From Acidobacteriota bacterium (GTDB lineage Bacteria > Acidobacteriota > Vicinamibacteria > Vicinamibacterales > UBA8438): DNA of 64,000 bases. Every line of letters starts with the position of its first letter. The first letter of the stretch is position 1. A program made the position numbers and the translations under genes. The notes under the pieces were generated by a model. It did no database searches, had not been told where the DNA came from, and saw only the letters and a list, made by a program, of their open reading frames with translations. Shown piece by piece: positions 49,230 to 57,892 of the stretch. Where the stretch lies: contig VXRJ01000018.1 of assembly GCA_009838525.1 (NCBI GenBank), positions 335,087 through 399,086 on the forward strand. Reading direction: 5' to 3'.

Positions 49230-51565
49230 AGCCGGGTGAGCTTCACGACGAACGCGCGGTTTTCGAGCCAAGGGAAGCCCCGCGTAAGGAACGTGTCTCG
49301 CTGATCGTTGTACACGATGAACAACTCGCTCCCGGGCTGATACTCCCAGCGGAGCCGTACGTTCGTGCTCAGCACGTTGTTGGTCGAGTTGTACTGCAGC
49401 AGCGCGCTGGCGAACATACGGGGTGTGAAGGTGTAGGTGAGCCGGTTCGTGGCGATCCGGGCCGTGAAGCTCCCCTGGGGCAGCGTGATCCGATTGAGCG
49501 AAACGCTCGGCTCGACAGCAAACTGCCGCGTGACCTCGATGCGTCCGCGCGAATAGCCGACAGCGGTGATGTCGCCGTCGAAGAACTCGCCGTGCTGCAG
49601 CGAAAGGCTGCCGGCTAGGCGACGCTGTGGTCCCATGCGGTAGGACACCTGGAAATCCCGGAAACGATAGCCGCCGACCGGGATCGTCACGTCGTCGGTA
49701 ATGTCGAAGGGTTCGACCAGGAACTCGTAGTCCTGCTGGACGTCGGCGCTCAGGGTGTCGCTGTTCTCGAAGTCGGTCCGGAACTGGCCCCGCAGAATCC
49801 GTGTCTCGACCTGTCCCGCGCCGTTCTCGATGTAGTCCAGGCCCGCTCCCCAGGTGAACTGGCGAACCGCCTCGATCCCCTGCGGCCGCGGGCTGAATTG
49901 CGCGTAAACGTTGGTGCGCCGGAAGTCGGTTCGGCGCATGAAGCCGACCTCGGGGTTGAAGTTCCGGCCCACGAGCAGATGATCGACAAGCAGGCCATAG
50001 AGGTCGCCCTCGTAGGAGAACGCGGCCTGGTAGCTGTCCGTGTCGCCTATGAGGCCGGGTGTGTTCGTGCGGGCGTAGTAGCCGTAGAAGTTCACGTTGT
50101 CGTAGAACGAGAACGCCCCGTCGATCCCGTACGCCTGGTTCGCCCCTTCGCCCTCCAGGGAGACGGATCGGTTCGTGAAAATGGCGCCGACGCGGCTACG
50201 GCGAAGAATGTCGCGCTTGATCCGGAGCACGCTGAAGTTCGTTGCAAGGGCGTCGGTTACCTGGGAGTCGTCGGTCTGGATGTTGATGGCGCCGACGCTG
50301 AAATCGCCCACCTTGCCGGTGAGACGCCCGCCGCCCAGAATCGGCACGGTCAGCCCCTGGTCGAGGCCGATCCGTCGGCTGAAGAAAACCGTCGGCGCGT
50401 CGCCGGCTCCGAAGAACCCGGGAGCACCGGTCAGATTCCCGCGCGACGAGCCGAACCCGCCGAAGCCGGTCCCCCTTCCGAAGTCGAAGATCCCCTGGCT
50501 CTCCAGAAAAAACTCACGCTTCTCCGGGAAGAAGAGGCTGAACCGCGTCAGGTTGATCTGCTGCTCGTCCACCTCGACCTGGGCGAAATCCGTATTCAGC
50601 GTGAAGTCGGCCGTGAGGTTCTCCGTGAGGCCGTACTTGACGTCCATCCCGCCGCTCCCGTCGCCGTCGTTCGAGATCGCGGGCATGACGGTCCGGTCGG
50701 TGGCGAGCGAGCCTATCGCGTAGGGTTTGATCTCGAACGTACGGTTGCCGTCCGGAACCTCCAGACCAACCAGCGTTCCCGCCGCCGACACCCGAAACTG
50801 CCCCGGCCCGGCCGAAATCGGCACCGGCGTGAGGTACGCCTCTTCATAGTGCGCCCGGATGTCCCGGCCTACCTGGATGCCCCACAGCTGTGCTCTCCCG
50901 CGGGGGAAGCGGAGCGACTTGAACGGGATTTCCATTTCGACGGTCCAGCCACCGTCGAAACGGCCAGTGCGCACATCCCACACGGGATTCCAGTCGGGAT
51001 TCGGGTTTCCCTCGTCGGTGATCTGGCGATCGCTGAAGCCTCCGATGGGATTGACCCTGAAGGCAAAGCCGTTCCTGCGGTCATAGAACGTGTCGAAGAC
51101 GACGATGAACCCGTCGTTGTTGATGAGTTGGAAGGAGTCCCGCTGCATCTCGTTGGCGATCCACTCCGACTCGGGAACGGACTCGTACACGCGCGCTCCC
51201 ACGTAGATCGACTGGTCGTCGAAGAGGATCCAGGTGTCCGTCGCCTCCGAGGCCGGGGCTCCTTCGTCCGGCGCCTGCTGAATGAAGTCGCCGAACGGCT
51301 CGACCCTGGCGTAGATCGGTTCGTCCAGCACGCCGTCGAGTCTCAGTGGGGCATCGATCCGTATGGCGCGGACGGTTGCCCGGCCGTTGGCGTCGCGGGT
51401 GATCGTGGCCGGAGGCACCGGCGCAGGCGGACCATCGATTTCGCTGGCGGGCGGCGCTGCCAGCTCCGAGCTCTGGGGTTCCTGCGCCGCCGCAAGCCGT
51501 GCGGTCATCGCCAGCGGAAGAGCTGCCAGCACGAGTACGGCCACAAGCCGCACCGGGTGTGCCAT
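49217..51565 (-). CDS. outer-membrane protein, CBM9-like domain plus DUF5916 barrel (2)
   Basis: 782 residues from the ATG at 51565 (MAHPVRLVAVLVLA); a GTG at 51595 is possible. Sec signal cut near RLAAAQ. CBM9-like part: LRLDGVLDEPIYARVEPF, DQSIYVGARVYES, VVFDTFYDRRNGFAFRVN. DUF5916 part: VDEQQINLTRFSLFFPEKREFFLESQG and FFSRRIGLDQG, almost the same phrases as in 11734-14058. It ends KLTRLFRF; a terminal phenylalanine is the usual recognition signal for outer-membrane barrel assembly. A serine hydrolase gene precedes it by 58 bases on the same strand. Role likely in carbohydrate binding or transport; not proved. Confidence 0.87.
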   Translation of the reverse strand: MAHPVRLVAVLVLAALPLAMTARLAAAQEPQSSELAAPPASEIDGPPAPVPPATITRDANGRATVRAIRIDAPLRLDGVLDEPIYARVEPFGDFIQQAPDEGAPASEATDTWILFDDQSIYVGARVYESVPESEWIANEMQRDSFQLINNDGFIVVFDTFYDRRNGFAFRVNPIGGFSDRQITDEGNPNPDWNPVWDVRTGRFDGGWTVEMEIPFKSLRFPRGRAQLWGIQVGRDIRAHYEEAYLTPVPISAGPGQFRVSAAGTLVGLEVPDGNRTFEIKPYAIGSLATDRTVMPAISNDGDGSGGMDVKYGLTENLTADFTLNTDFAQVEVDEQQINLTRFSLFFPEKREFFLESQGIFDFGRGTGFGGFGSSRGNLTGAPGFFGAGDAPTVFFSRRIGLDQGLTVPILGGGRLTGKVGDFSVGAINIQTDDSQVTDALATNFSVLRIKRDILRRSRVGAIFTNRSVSLEGEGANQAYGIDGAFSFYDNVNFYGYYARTNTPGLIGDTDSYQAAFSYEGDLYGLLVDHLLVGRNFNPEVGFMRRTDFRRTNVYAQFSPRPQGIEAVRQFTWGAGLDYIENGAGQVETRILRGQFRTDFENSDTLSADVQQDYEFLVEPFDITDDVTIPVGGYRFRDFQVSYRMGPQRRLAGSLSLQHGEFFDGDITAVGYSRGRIEVTRQFAVEPSVSLNRITLPQGSFTARIATNRLTYTFTPRMFASALLQYNSTNNVLSTNVRLRWEYQPGSELFIVYNDQRDTFLTRGFPWLENRAFVVKLTRLFRF

Positions 51566-51623
51566 CAGCAGCGGGATCCTGTCGTCCGGACGCACGGGCT
51601 ACTCGAGAGAGGCGGGCAGGAAC

Positions 51624-52808
51624 TCAGCGCGCCGCGGCGACAGCGTCGATGAACAGGTCCAACACCTCGGTCACGACGCCGTTGTCGGCGCGCGTCAGAT
51701 TGATCAATCCCACCACAACCACGCGCGCGTCGGGTTCCATCACCATCAACGACGTTCCGCCGACCGACCCACCGGAGTGGGAAAGCAGGCGCCGCCCGTC
51801 CTCGCGGGTCCGGATGAACCAGCCGAATCCGTAACCCACCCCCTCGCCCTCGCGGGTCCGCTGTTCGGTGAACAGAAGCTTGTGCGACGCCTCGGAGAGA
51901 AACTCGTCGTCCAGATGCGCGTTGGCGAACCGGAGCACGTCCTCGGTTGTCGAAAGAAACCCGCCCCCGGCCCACTTGTAGCTGTTGTTGACAAACGGCG
52001 CGTTGACCACGTGGCCCTCCGCGTCGCGCACGTAGTAGCTGGTTCGCCCGGGGATGATGGGAGTCACGAAGTCGGCGACGGTGTCGCGCATGCCGAGCGG
52101 CCGGAACACCGACTCGCGCATGGTGTCGAGAAACGGCTGTTCCGCGGCGCCTTCGACAACGGCGCTGATCAGGTTGAAGCCGTGGCTCGTATAGGTGTAC
52201 TTGGACCCCGGCTCGTGCAGCAGCGGATCGTCGGCGAAGATGGCCAGACCGTCCAGCACCGTCGGGTACGGGTCGCGGATGAAGTTCTCGTCTCCCTCGT
52301 AGTGACGGATTCCGCCCAGGTGCCCGCCGAGTTGCCGGGTGGTGATCGGATGGGCCTTCTCCGGGAAGGAGGGAACATACCGCTGGATCGGCGCGTCGAC
52401 GTCGAGGCGGCCTTCTTCGAACAGCTTCGCCGCGGCGGCCGCGGTCATCGACTTGGAAATGCTGCCGACGCGGAACTTCACCGATGGCAGCATCGGGACC
52501 CGATGCTCCAGGTTGGCGTAGCCGAAGCCCTCTGACCAGACGGTCTCGCCATCCACCGACACGGCGATCGCAATGCCCGGGTAGTCCCGCTTGGCGATGT
52601 CCGCCTGGACCAGGGTGCGCGCCTCCTCGACCGCTTCGGCGTAGCGAAGCGGGGCGGGCGCCGTCGCCGGCGCGCTGTCCGACTGGGCTGAGGCAATGGG
52701 CGTAACCGTGCTAGCGAGCGGCAGGGCGAGCAGCAGTACGACGCCAAGGTGTAGGCCGGCCGTCGGCAGGGGCGGTGGCATCGTCATACGTCGGGCGCGG
52801 TCCTTCAT
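51624..52808 (-). CDS. exported serine hydrolase (LACTB/class C beta-lactamase-like)
   Basis: 394 residues, Sec signal cut near IASAQ. All three active-site motifs are visible: SISKSMTAAAAAKL (SxxK), YTSHGFNLISAVVEGA (YxS/N) and SHSGGSVGGTSLM (HSG in place of KTG). YPGIAIAVSVDGETVWSEGFGYAN is the typical N-terminal strand pair. The set matches LACTB-like peptidases and esterases, so a D-peptidase or esterase is at least as likely as a beta-lactamase. AGGAATAGGAAGT supplies the ribosome binding site. Divergent from the GNAT gene. Confidence 0.88.
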   Translation of the reverse strand: MKDRARRMTMPPPLPTAGLHLGVVLLLALPLASTVTPIASAQSDSAPATAPAPLRYAEAVEEARTLVQADIAKRDYPGIAIAVSVDGETVWSEGFGYANLEHRVPMLPSVKFRVGSISKSMTAAAAAKLFEEGRLDVDAPIQRYVPSFPEKAHPITTRQLGGHLGGIRHYEGDENFIRDPYPTVLDGLAIFADDPLLHEPGSKYTYTSHGFNLISAVVEGAAEQPFLDTMRESVFRPLGMRDTVADFVTPIIPGRTSYYVRDAEGHVVNAPFVNNSYKWAGGGFLSTTEDVLRFANAHLDDEFLSEASHKLLFTEQRTREGEGVGYGFGWFIRTREDGRRLLSHSGGSVGGTSLMVMEPDARVVVVGLINLTRADNGVVTEVLDLFIDAVAAAR

Positions 52809-52915
52809 ACTTCCTATTCCTCGTTAGTGGCGTCGCGTGCGGAACCCGGAGTAGTCCATGATGGCCGCAGATGCCGCCGTGCGCAAGAGTACACCTTGCC
52901 CTGAGGGTTGCCGGG

Positions 52916-52921
52916 TAGGAT
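52916..52921 (+). promoter_or_regulatory. -10 element of the GNAT gene, leaderless type
   Basis: TAGGAT followed by CGCAACG and the ATG at 52929. No Shine-Dalgarno. Confidence 0.45.
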
Positions 52922-52928
52922 CGCAACG

Positions 52929-53522
52929 ATGGCGGCCACCGTGACGGGAGCCGGCGGGCGCGGGTCGGCGGAGAACCCTGCCCACGGACGGCGCTGCCGC
53001 ACGGCGCGTCTGGATCTGGTGCCGGTCGGAATGTCCGACGCCGCTTCCTTGCTGCGGGTCTTCACCGATTCCGACGTGCGGCGGTATCTGCTCGACGGCG
53101 ACACGGTGTCCACTGACTGGGTGGCGGAGGAGATCCGGGCAAGCACGCGACGGTTCGAGGCCGGTGCCGGGGGACTCTGGGTCGTGCGGAGACGCGATCA
53201 GGCGCCGATCATCGGTTTCGCCGGTTTCCGCGAGTTCTTCGACCCCCCGGAGCCGCAGCTCCTGTACGGACTGCTTCCGCAGTACTGGGGAGAGGGCCTG
53301 GCGACGGAGGCGGCGACTGCCGCCTGCGAGTTTGCGTTTCATACGCTGGGGTGGAGCGAGATCCGCGCAGCTATCGATGTGCCGAATACTGCCTCCCGCT
53401 CCGTCTTGGTGCGGCTCGGCTTTGTGCCGGACCGGACGACGGACGACGGCACCGCGTTCTACGTGCTCGGGCGGGATGCAGCACGGCTCCAGGTTGTTGG
53501 AGGGTTCGCCACCGGCACCTGA
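52929..53522 (+). CDS. GNAT acetyltransferase (RimJ/RimL-like)
   Basis: 197 residues from the ATG at 52929. GNAT fold of the RimJ/RimL branch: RCRTARLDLVPVGMSDAASL, IGFAGFREFFDP, LLYGLLPQYWGEGLATEAATAACEFAF with the acetyl-CoA loop in Q/R-x-x-G-x-A form, and NTASRSVLVRLGFVPDRTTD. It would acetylate an amine of a protein N-terminus or small molecule; substrate unknown. Followed 28 bases later by the dehydrogenase. Confidence 0.85.
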   Translation: MAATVTGAGGRGSAENPAHGRRCRTARLDLVPVGMSDAASLLRVFTDSDVRRYLLDGDTVSTDWVAEEIRASTRRFEAGAGGLWVVRRRDQAPIIGFAGFREFFDPPEPQLLYGLLPQYWGEGLATEAATAACEFAFHTLGWSEIRAAIDVPNTASRSVLVRLGFVPDRTTDDGTAFYVLGRDAARLQVVGGFATGT

Positions 53523-53533
53523 CCGCAGAGTGC

Positions 53534-53539
53534 TATTCT
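53534..53539 (+). promoter_or_regulatory. possible -10 element, short-leader type
   Basis: TATTCT with 11 bases to the ATG at 53551. No Shine-Dalgarno lies between. Confidence 0.35.
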
Positions 53540-53550
53540 TCTGCGCGCGC

Positions 53551-54471
53551 ATGGACAGCCGCACGGTCGGCTTCATCGGTCTCGGCCACATGGGCGCCGG
53601 AATGGCCCGCAACCTGCTGAAGGCAGGGGTTCCACTCGTGGTGTGGGATCTGGCGCCCGAAGCGGTGCGGCCCCTGACGCAGGCGGGCGCTGATGCAGCC
53701 CCTGACCCGGCTCGGCTGGCCGAGCGGGCCGGACTGCTGTTCCTCTGCGTACCGACCGACAAGGAGACCGCCGAGGTCCTTTTTGGCGATGGGGGAGTGG
53801 TTCACGGCGGAGGAACCCCGGCTGTCGTTGACACCACGACGATGAATCACCGCGCGGCCCGGCGCCTCGCGCACCAGGCCCGTGACGCCGGCCTGGCCTA
53901 CGCGGATTGCCCGGTTTCCGGGATGCCCCTGCGCGCCGAACGGGGCACGCTCACCATGATGTTCGGCGGCAGCCCCGCGCTTTTCTCCCTGGCCAGGCCG
54001 TATCTCGACGCCATGGGGGAGTTCATCGTCCATTGCGGCGACGTCGGCATGGGGCAGCTCATGAAGGCGGTCAACAACATCGTGTACGACGTCAATATCG
54101 CTGCCTTCTGCGAGGTGCTGCCGTTCGCGGTGAAGGCGGGGCTGCAGCCGGAACAGGTCGCGGAGGTGCTCACCACGGGCAATGCCCGCAGCTTCGCCAG
54201 CCAGTACTTCGTGCCGAAGATCCTGGAACGGCGGTTCGACGGCGACTTCTCGCTGGAGGCGGCCTACAAGGACGTCGTGAACATCCAGGAGGCGGCTGCG
54301 GAGGTCGATGCGTCGCTGCCTCTGGTCGAGGCGATGGTGTCCGCCTACCGCACGGCGATCGAGATGGGTCTCGGGGACGAGCCCAAGAGCGCGATGGTCA
54401 AGGTCTACGAGGCTCGGATGAACCAGGAGGTCCACGGCGCTCCAGGTGCTTCAGGGCCTCGCGACGGCTGA
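53551..54471 (+). CDS. beta-hydroxyacid dehydrogenase (3-hydroxyisobutyrate dehydrogenase family)
   Basis: 306 residues from the ATG at 53551, where the Rossmann motif TVGFIGLGHMGAGMARNLL begins, so a much longer frame from 53164 is rejected. Seen: DCPVSGMPLRAERGTLTMMFGG, the substrate-loop motif; GQLMKAVNNIVYDVNIAAFCE with the catalytic lysine; and FSLEAAYKDVVNIQEAA, the C-terminal helix of the family. It oxidises a small hydroxyacid such as 3-hydroxyisobutyrate, tartronate semialdehyde or a relative. The last 74 bases overlap the 3' end of the AlkD-like gene on the other strand. Confidence 0.9.
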   Translation: MDSRTVGFIGLGHMGAGMARNLLKAGVPLVVWDLAPEAVRPLTQAGADAAPDPARLAERAGLLFLCVPTDKETAEVLFGDGGVVHGGGTPAVVDTTTMNHRAARRLAHQARDAGLAYADCPVSGMPLRAERGTLTMMFGGSPALFSLARPYLDAMGEFIVHCGDVGMGQLMKAVNNIVYDVNIAAFCEVLPFAVKAGLQPEQVAEVLTTGNARSFASQYFVPKILERRFDGDFSLEAAYKDVVNIQEAAAEVDASLPLVEAMVSAYRTAIEMGLGDEPKSAMVKVYEARMNQEVHGAPGASGPRDG

Positions 54472-55126
54472 GCCTGGACAGGCCGGCGTGCGTGTCGACG
54501 AACGCTGCCACCCAGTCCGGATCGGTCTTCGAGTATTCGCGCAGCGCCCACCCGATGCCCTTGCGCAGGAAGAACTCCTGCTCGCCGATCGACGGCTCGA
54601 TCACGTCCGTCAGGAGCTGCTTGTCGGTCGCCCGCCTGCTGCGGAGTTGCGCGAGGATGGCCGAGCGACGTTTCCAGCTGTTGTCGCATACCGCCCAGTC
54701 GCGCAGCAGCGCCGCCGTGGGCTCGGGGTGCGCGGCAAGAAGGACTCCCAGGGCGCGTCCGGCGATCGCGTCGACATAGTCCCACCAGGCGCCGGTGACG
54801 ACGAGTTCCTCCATCATGGGAACCCGCTCCGGCGCGATCCAGTCGGAATAGCGAGGGTAGTTGAGGAGCTCGATCGCCGCGTAGCGCTCCTCACGATAGG
54901 TTGCGCCGCGCCACAGGGTGAGGATTGTCGTTTCCCAGGCCCCGGCGTTCGGCAGCGGGAGCATTCGGAACACCGCCCCGGCAATCCGTCGGCAGCGCGG
55001 GACGGTCACACCGAGGTAGGGCATGTCCGACTTCATGTAGCGTTGCTGCTGCGGTGCCCGGATCGGATCGGCGGCCCTGCGCAGCCGGGCGGTGATGGTG
55101 CTTCGAACTTCCGCTGGGGTGTGCAT
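54398..55126 (-). CDS. DNA alkylation repair protein (AlkD-like, HEAT repeats)
   Basis: 242 residues from the ATG at 55126 (MHTPAEVRSTITARL); an ATG at 55156 would add 10 residues and nearly abut mutY. All-helical HEAT-like glycosylase: KSDMPYLGVTVPRCRRIAG, ERYAAIELLNYPRYSDW, GAWWDYVDAIAGRALG with the Trp and Asp of the AlkD active cleft, SWKRRSAILAQL, and FFLRKGIGWALREYSKTDPDWV. AlkD removes N3- and N7-alkylated bases. Divergent from mutY, so two base-excision genes share a control region. Its 3' end overlaps the preceding dehydrogenase by 74 bases. Confidence 0.9.
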   Translation of the reverse strand: MHTPAEVRSTITARLRRAADPIRAPQQQRYMKSDMPYLGVTVPRCRRIAGAVFRMLPLPNAGAWETTILTLWRGATYREERYAAIELLNYPRYSDWIAPERVPMMEELVVTGAWWDYVDAIAGRALGVLLAAHPEPTAALLRDWAVCDNSWKRRSAILAQLRSRRATDKQLLTDVIEPSIGEQEFFLRKGIGWALREYSKTDPDWVAAFVDTHAGLSRLSRREALKHLERRGPPGSSEPRRP

Positions 55127-55161
55127 GCAGTCGAGCCACGTGAAGTATGACAGCATGCCCC

Positions 55162-56229
55162 ATGCCTTCCTTCGCGGATCGCCTGGTTGCCTGGTGGGAC
55201 GCGCACGGCCGCAAGGACATGCCCTGGCAACGGGAGCGCACGCCGTACCGCACCTGGGTATCGGAGATCATGCTGCAGCAGACGCAGGTGCGCACGGTCC
55301 TGCCGTACTTCGACCGCTTCGTGGCGCGCTTTCCGAACATCGAAACCCTGGCGCGCGCGAACCTTGATGAAGTGCTGCACCTTTGGAGCGGCCTGGGCTA
55401 CTACGCGCGAGGGCGTAACCTCCATCGCGCGGCTCGCACGATTGTCGAGGACCATAGTGGGGTCATACCGAATACCGTGACGGCACTCGAGCGGCTGCCC
55501 GGGATCGGCCGTTCCACGGCGGCGGCGATCGTCGCGCAGGGCTACGGGCGGCGGGCGGCGATCCTGGACGCCAACGTCAAGCGCGTGCTGGCGCGCCGCC
55601 ACCGCGTCGCGGGCGCCATGTCGTCGTCGTCCACCCTCAATGCGCTCTGGCGGTTGGCGGAGGAGCACACACCCGCCGAGCGCGCAGCGGACTACACCCA
55701 GGCCATCATGGACCTCGGTGCGACGGTCTGTCGCCGCAGTCGGCCACTCTGCGCGGACTGTCCCGTCCGCACTGACTGTCAGGCCCATATAGCGGGCGAG
55801 GTCGACCGCTATCCCGAACGGGCGCCGCGCCGGCGCCGCCGCCTGGAGCGGAGCCGGTTCTTCGTCGTCCTCGATCCCAACGGCGCCTGCCTTGTGGAGC
55901 AGCGGCCGCCGCACGGCATCTGGGGCGGCTTGTGGTCGCCGCCGGAACGGGATGCCGCCCAGTCGGTCGGCGCGTTTCTGGATCAGGCCGGCATCGATCC
56001 GGATCTCATCGACGGGGTCCGGCCGGCCGAAGTAATCCGCCACGGCTTCACGCACTTCGACCTTGACATAGAGCCGGTGTACGTGCGGCTCAAGGCGAGG
56101 CCGGCCGCGGTCCGGGAAGCCGGCATTCGCTGGATCGACGCGGCGGATCACCGGCTCGGACTCTCTGCCGTCGCGGCAACGCTGGTCAAGGAAGCAGCGC
56201 CGTTTCCCGCGTCGGAGCCCGACCAGTAG
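55162..56229 (+). CDS. mutY: A/G-specific adenine glycosylase
   Basis: 355 residues from the ATG at 55162 (MPSFADRLVAWW); an ATG at 55147 adds 5 residues. Removes adenine paired with 8-oxoguanine. Seen: MPWQRERTPYRTWVSEIMLQ and QTQV with the catalytic glutamate, LPGIGRSTAAAI (helix-hairpin-helix), ILDANVKRVLAR with the catalytic aspartate, and the iron-sulfur cysteines spaced CX6CX2CX5C in CRRSRPLCADCPVRTDC. The C-terminal third is the NUDIX-like 8-oxoG recognition domain (FFVVLDPNGACLVEQRP, GIWGGLWSPP, HGFTHFDLDI). Full length and divergent from the AlkD-like gene. Confidence 0.95.
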   Translation: MPSFADRLVAWWDAHGRKDMPWQRERTPYRTWVSEIMLQQTQVRTVLPYFDRFVARFPNIETLARANLDEVLHLWSGLGYYARGRNLHRAARTIVEDHSGVIPNTVTALERLPGIGRSTAAAIVAQGYGRRAAILDANVKRVLARRHRVAGAMSSSSTLNALWRLAEEHTPAERAADYTQAIMDLGATVCRRSRPLCADCPVRTDCQAHIAGEVDRYPERAPRRRRRLERSRFFVVLDPNGACLVEQRPPHGIWGGLWSPPERDAAQSVGAFLDQAGIDPDLIDGVRPAEVIRHGFTHFDLDIEPVYVRLKARPAAVREAGIRWIDAADHRLGLSAVAATLVKEAAPFPASEPDQ

Positions 56230-56290
56230 CCGCACGTGGCGCTGACGGCCTGCACGCGCCCCGCGTGGACGGCGATGCAGCTCGACCCGA

Positions 56291-56354
56291 TGCGGATTCT
56301 CCGCACCGAGTGAGGTCCGTTCCCCCTCTCCGGTGCTCTCGCCAACGATTGGCG
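56291..56354. terminator. two weak hairpins after mutY
   Basis: TGCGGA-TTC-TCCGCA at 56291-56305 and CGCCAA-CGA-TTGGCG at 56340-56354, each 6 pairs with a 3-base loop, lie in the 133-base gap between convergent mutY and the anion permease. Neither has a T-tract. The rest of the gap shows nothing. Confidence 0.35.
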
Positions 56355-56362
56355 GGCAGCCG

Positions 56363-57802
56363 TCACCAGAGACCGAGCAGGCGCCACCACAGGCTCCCGG
56401 CGCCCAGCCAGATGGCGATGTTCACCACGCTGATGAGCGCCCCGAGCTTCCACCAGGTGCCGATGTCGACGTTGCCGGAGCCGAAGAGTATGGGTGCGGG
56501 CGCGGTGCCGTAGTGCGTCATCGAGGCGAACAGGTTGCTGAAGAAGGCGAGGACGAGGGCGGCGAGAACCGGCGGCGTGCCGACCACGATGGCGAGGGCC
56601 AGGAACGGCGCGTACATGGCGCTGACGTGGGCCGTGTTCGACGCGAAGAAGTAGTGCACGTAGAAGTAGATCAGGCTGAGGCTGAGAAAGGCCGGGAGCC
56701 AGTGTCGTTCACCCAGCACGCCCGAGACACGCTCGGTGAACCAGTCGAGGAGCCCCAGCTCGCCGAGCTGACTCGCCATCATGACGAGCACGGCAAACCA
56801 GATCAGCGTGTTCCACCCGTTCCGTTCGTTGAGGATGTCGTCCCATGCGAGGGCGCCGGTGGCGAGCATGGCGGCCACTCCGGCCAGCGCCGTCGCGGTG
56901 GCGTTGACGCCGAGCACGCCGCCGAAGATCCAGAGGGTCAGCAGAAGGAAGAAGACGGCCAGCAGCACCCACTCGTCGCGTGACATCGCGCCCATTTCGC
57001 GGAGCCGCTCCCGCGCCAGTTCCGGCGCCTCCGGCGTGCGCGTGATCTCCGGCGGATAGAGGCGGTAGATGAGCAGGGGCACTACGAGCAGGCTGAGCAC
57101 GCCGGGCACGAATCCCGCCATGGCCCAAAGCGCCCAGGAGATCTCGACCCCCTGCTGCGCCGCAAGCTCCGCCGCCAACGGGTTGGCGGCCATCGCGGTG
57201 AGAAACATCGCGCTGGTGATGACCACGCCCTGGTAGGCGGTGAACGTCAGGAAGCCGGCGATCCGGCGCTGCGTGCCGAGGGCCGCGTCGCTTCCGAGGG
57301 AAACGCAGAGGGACTTGACAATGGGGAAGATGACGGCGCCGGCGCGGGCCGTGTTGCTGGGAATGGCCGGCGCCAGGAACAGGTCCGTCGCGACGAAACC
57401 GTAGGCGAGCCCGAGACTCCGTTTTCCGAGCAGGCGCATGAAGTGGTACGCGATGCGCGTGCCGAGGCCGGTCTTGACGAAGGCGGTCGCTATGAAGAAC
57501 GCCGCCACGACCAGCCAGACGACGGTGTTGCCGAAACCGGCGGTCGCCTCGCCAATCGTCAGCGTTCCGGAGAGCACGGCGAACGACACCGACACGAAGG
57601 CGAGCGCGCCCATGGGCATCGGCCGCATGACAATCCCGACCATCGTCGCGACGAAGATGGCAAGGAGTTGCCAGGCCCGCGGCTGCACGCCTTCCGGTAC
57701 CGGGATGAGCCAGAGAAGAGCACCGACGAGAGCCACGAGCGCGAGGCGGGTGGCGTCGACGCGTGGAGCTCGACCGATAGACGTCAACGCCGCGCCACCC
57801 AT
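56363..57802 (-). CDS. SLC13/DASS-family anion permease
   Basis: 479 residues from the ATG at 57802 (MGGAALTSIGRAP); a longer frame to 58039 is rejected because it runs into the divergent gene. Divalent anion:sodium symporter family with about eleven helices. Signatures: FGNTVVWLVVAAFFIATAFVKTG, APAIPSNTARAGAVIFPI with the SNT substrate motif, FLTFTAYQGVVITSAMFLTA, and the repeat SNTAHVSAMYAPFLA. Substrates in the family are dicarboxylates, citrate or sulfate. No dicarboxylate enzymes adjoin it. Confidence 0.92.
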   Translation of the reverse strand: MGGAALTSIGRAPRVDATRLALVALVGALLWLIPVPEGVQPRAWQLLAIFVATMVGIVMRPMPMGALAFVSVSFAVLSGTLTIGEATAGFGNTVVWLVVAAFFIATAFVKTGLGTRIAYHFMRLLGKRSLGLAYGFVATDLFLAPAIPSNTARAGAVIFPIVKSLCVSLGSDAALGTQRRIAGFLTFTAYQGVVITSAMFLTAMAANPLAAELAAQQGVEISWALWAMAGFVPGVLSLLVVPLLIYRLYPPEITRTPEAPELARERLREMGAMSRDEWVLLAVFFLLLTLWIFGGVLGVNATATALAGVAAMLATGALAWDDILNERNGWNTLIWFAVLVMMASQLGELGLLDWFTERVSGVLGERHWLPAFLSLSLIYFYVHYFFASNTAHVSAMYAPFLALAIVVGTPPVLAALVLAFFSNLFASMTHYGTAPAPILFGSGNVDIGTWWKLGALISVVNIAIWLGAGSLWWRLLGLW

Positions 57803-57892
57803 CCGCAACTGCGACCTGGAGCCAAGGGAATGCCAGTGTAGTGCAGGTCGCGGTGTTATCCTGTCGCGATCGCGATCCGGGAGGGGGGCGTC

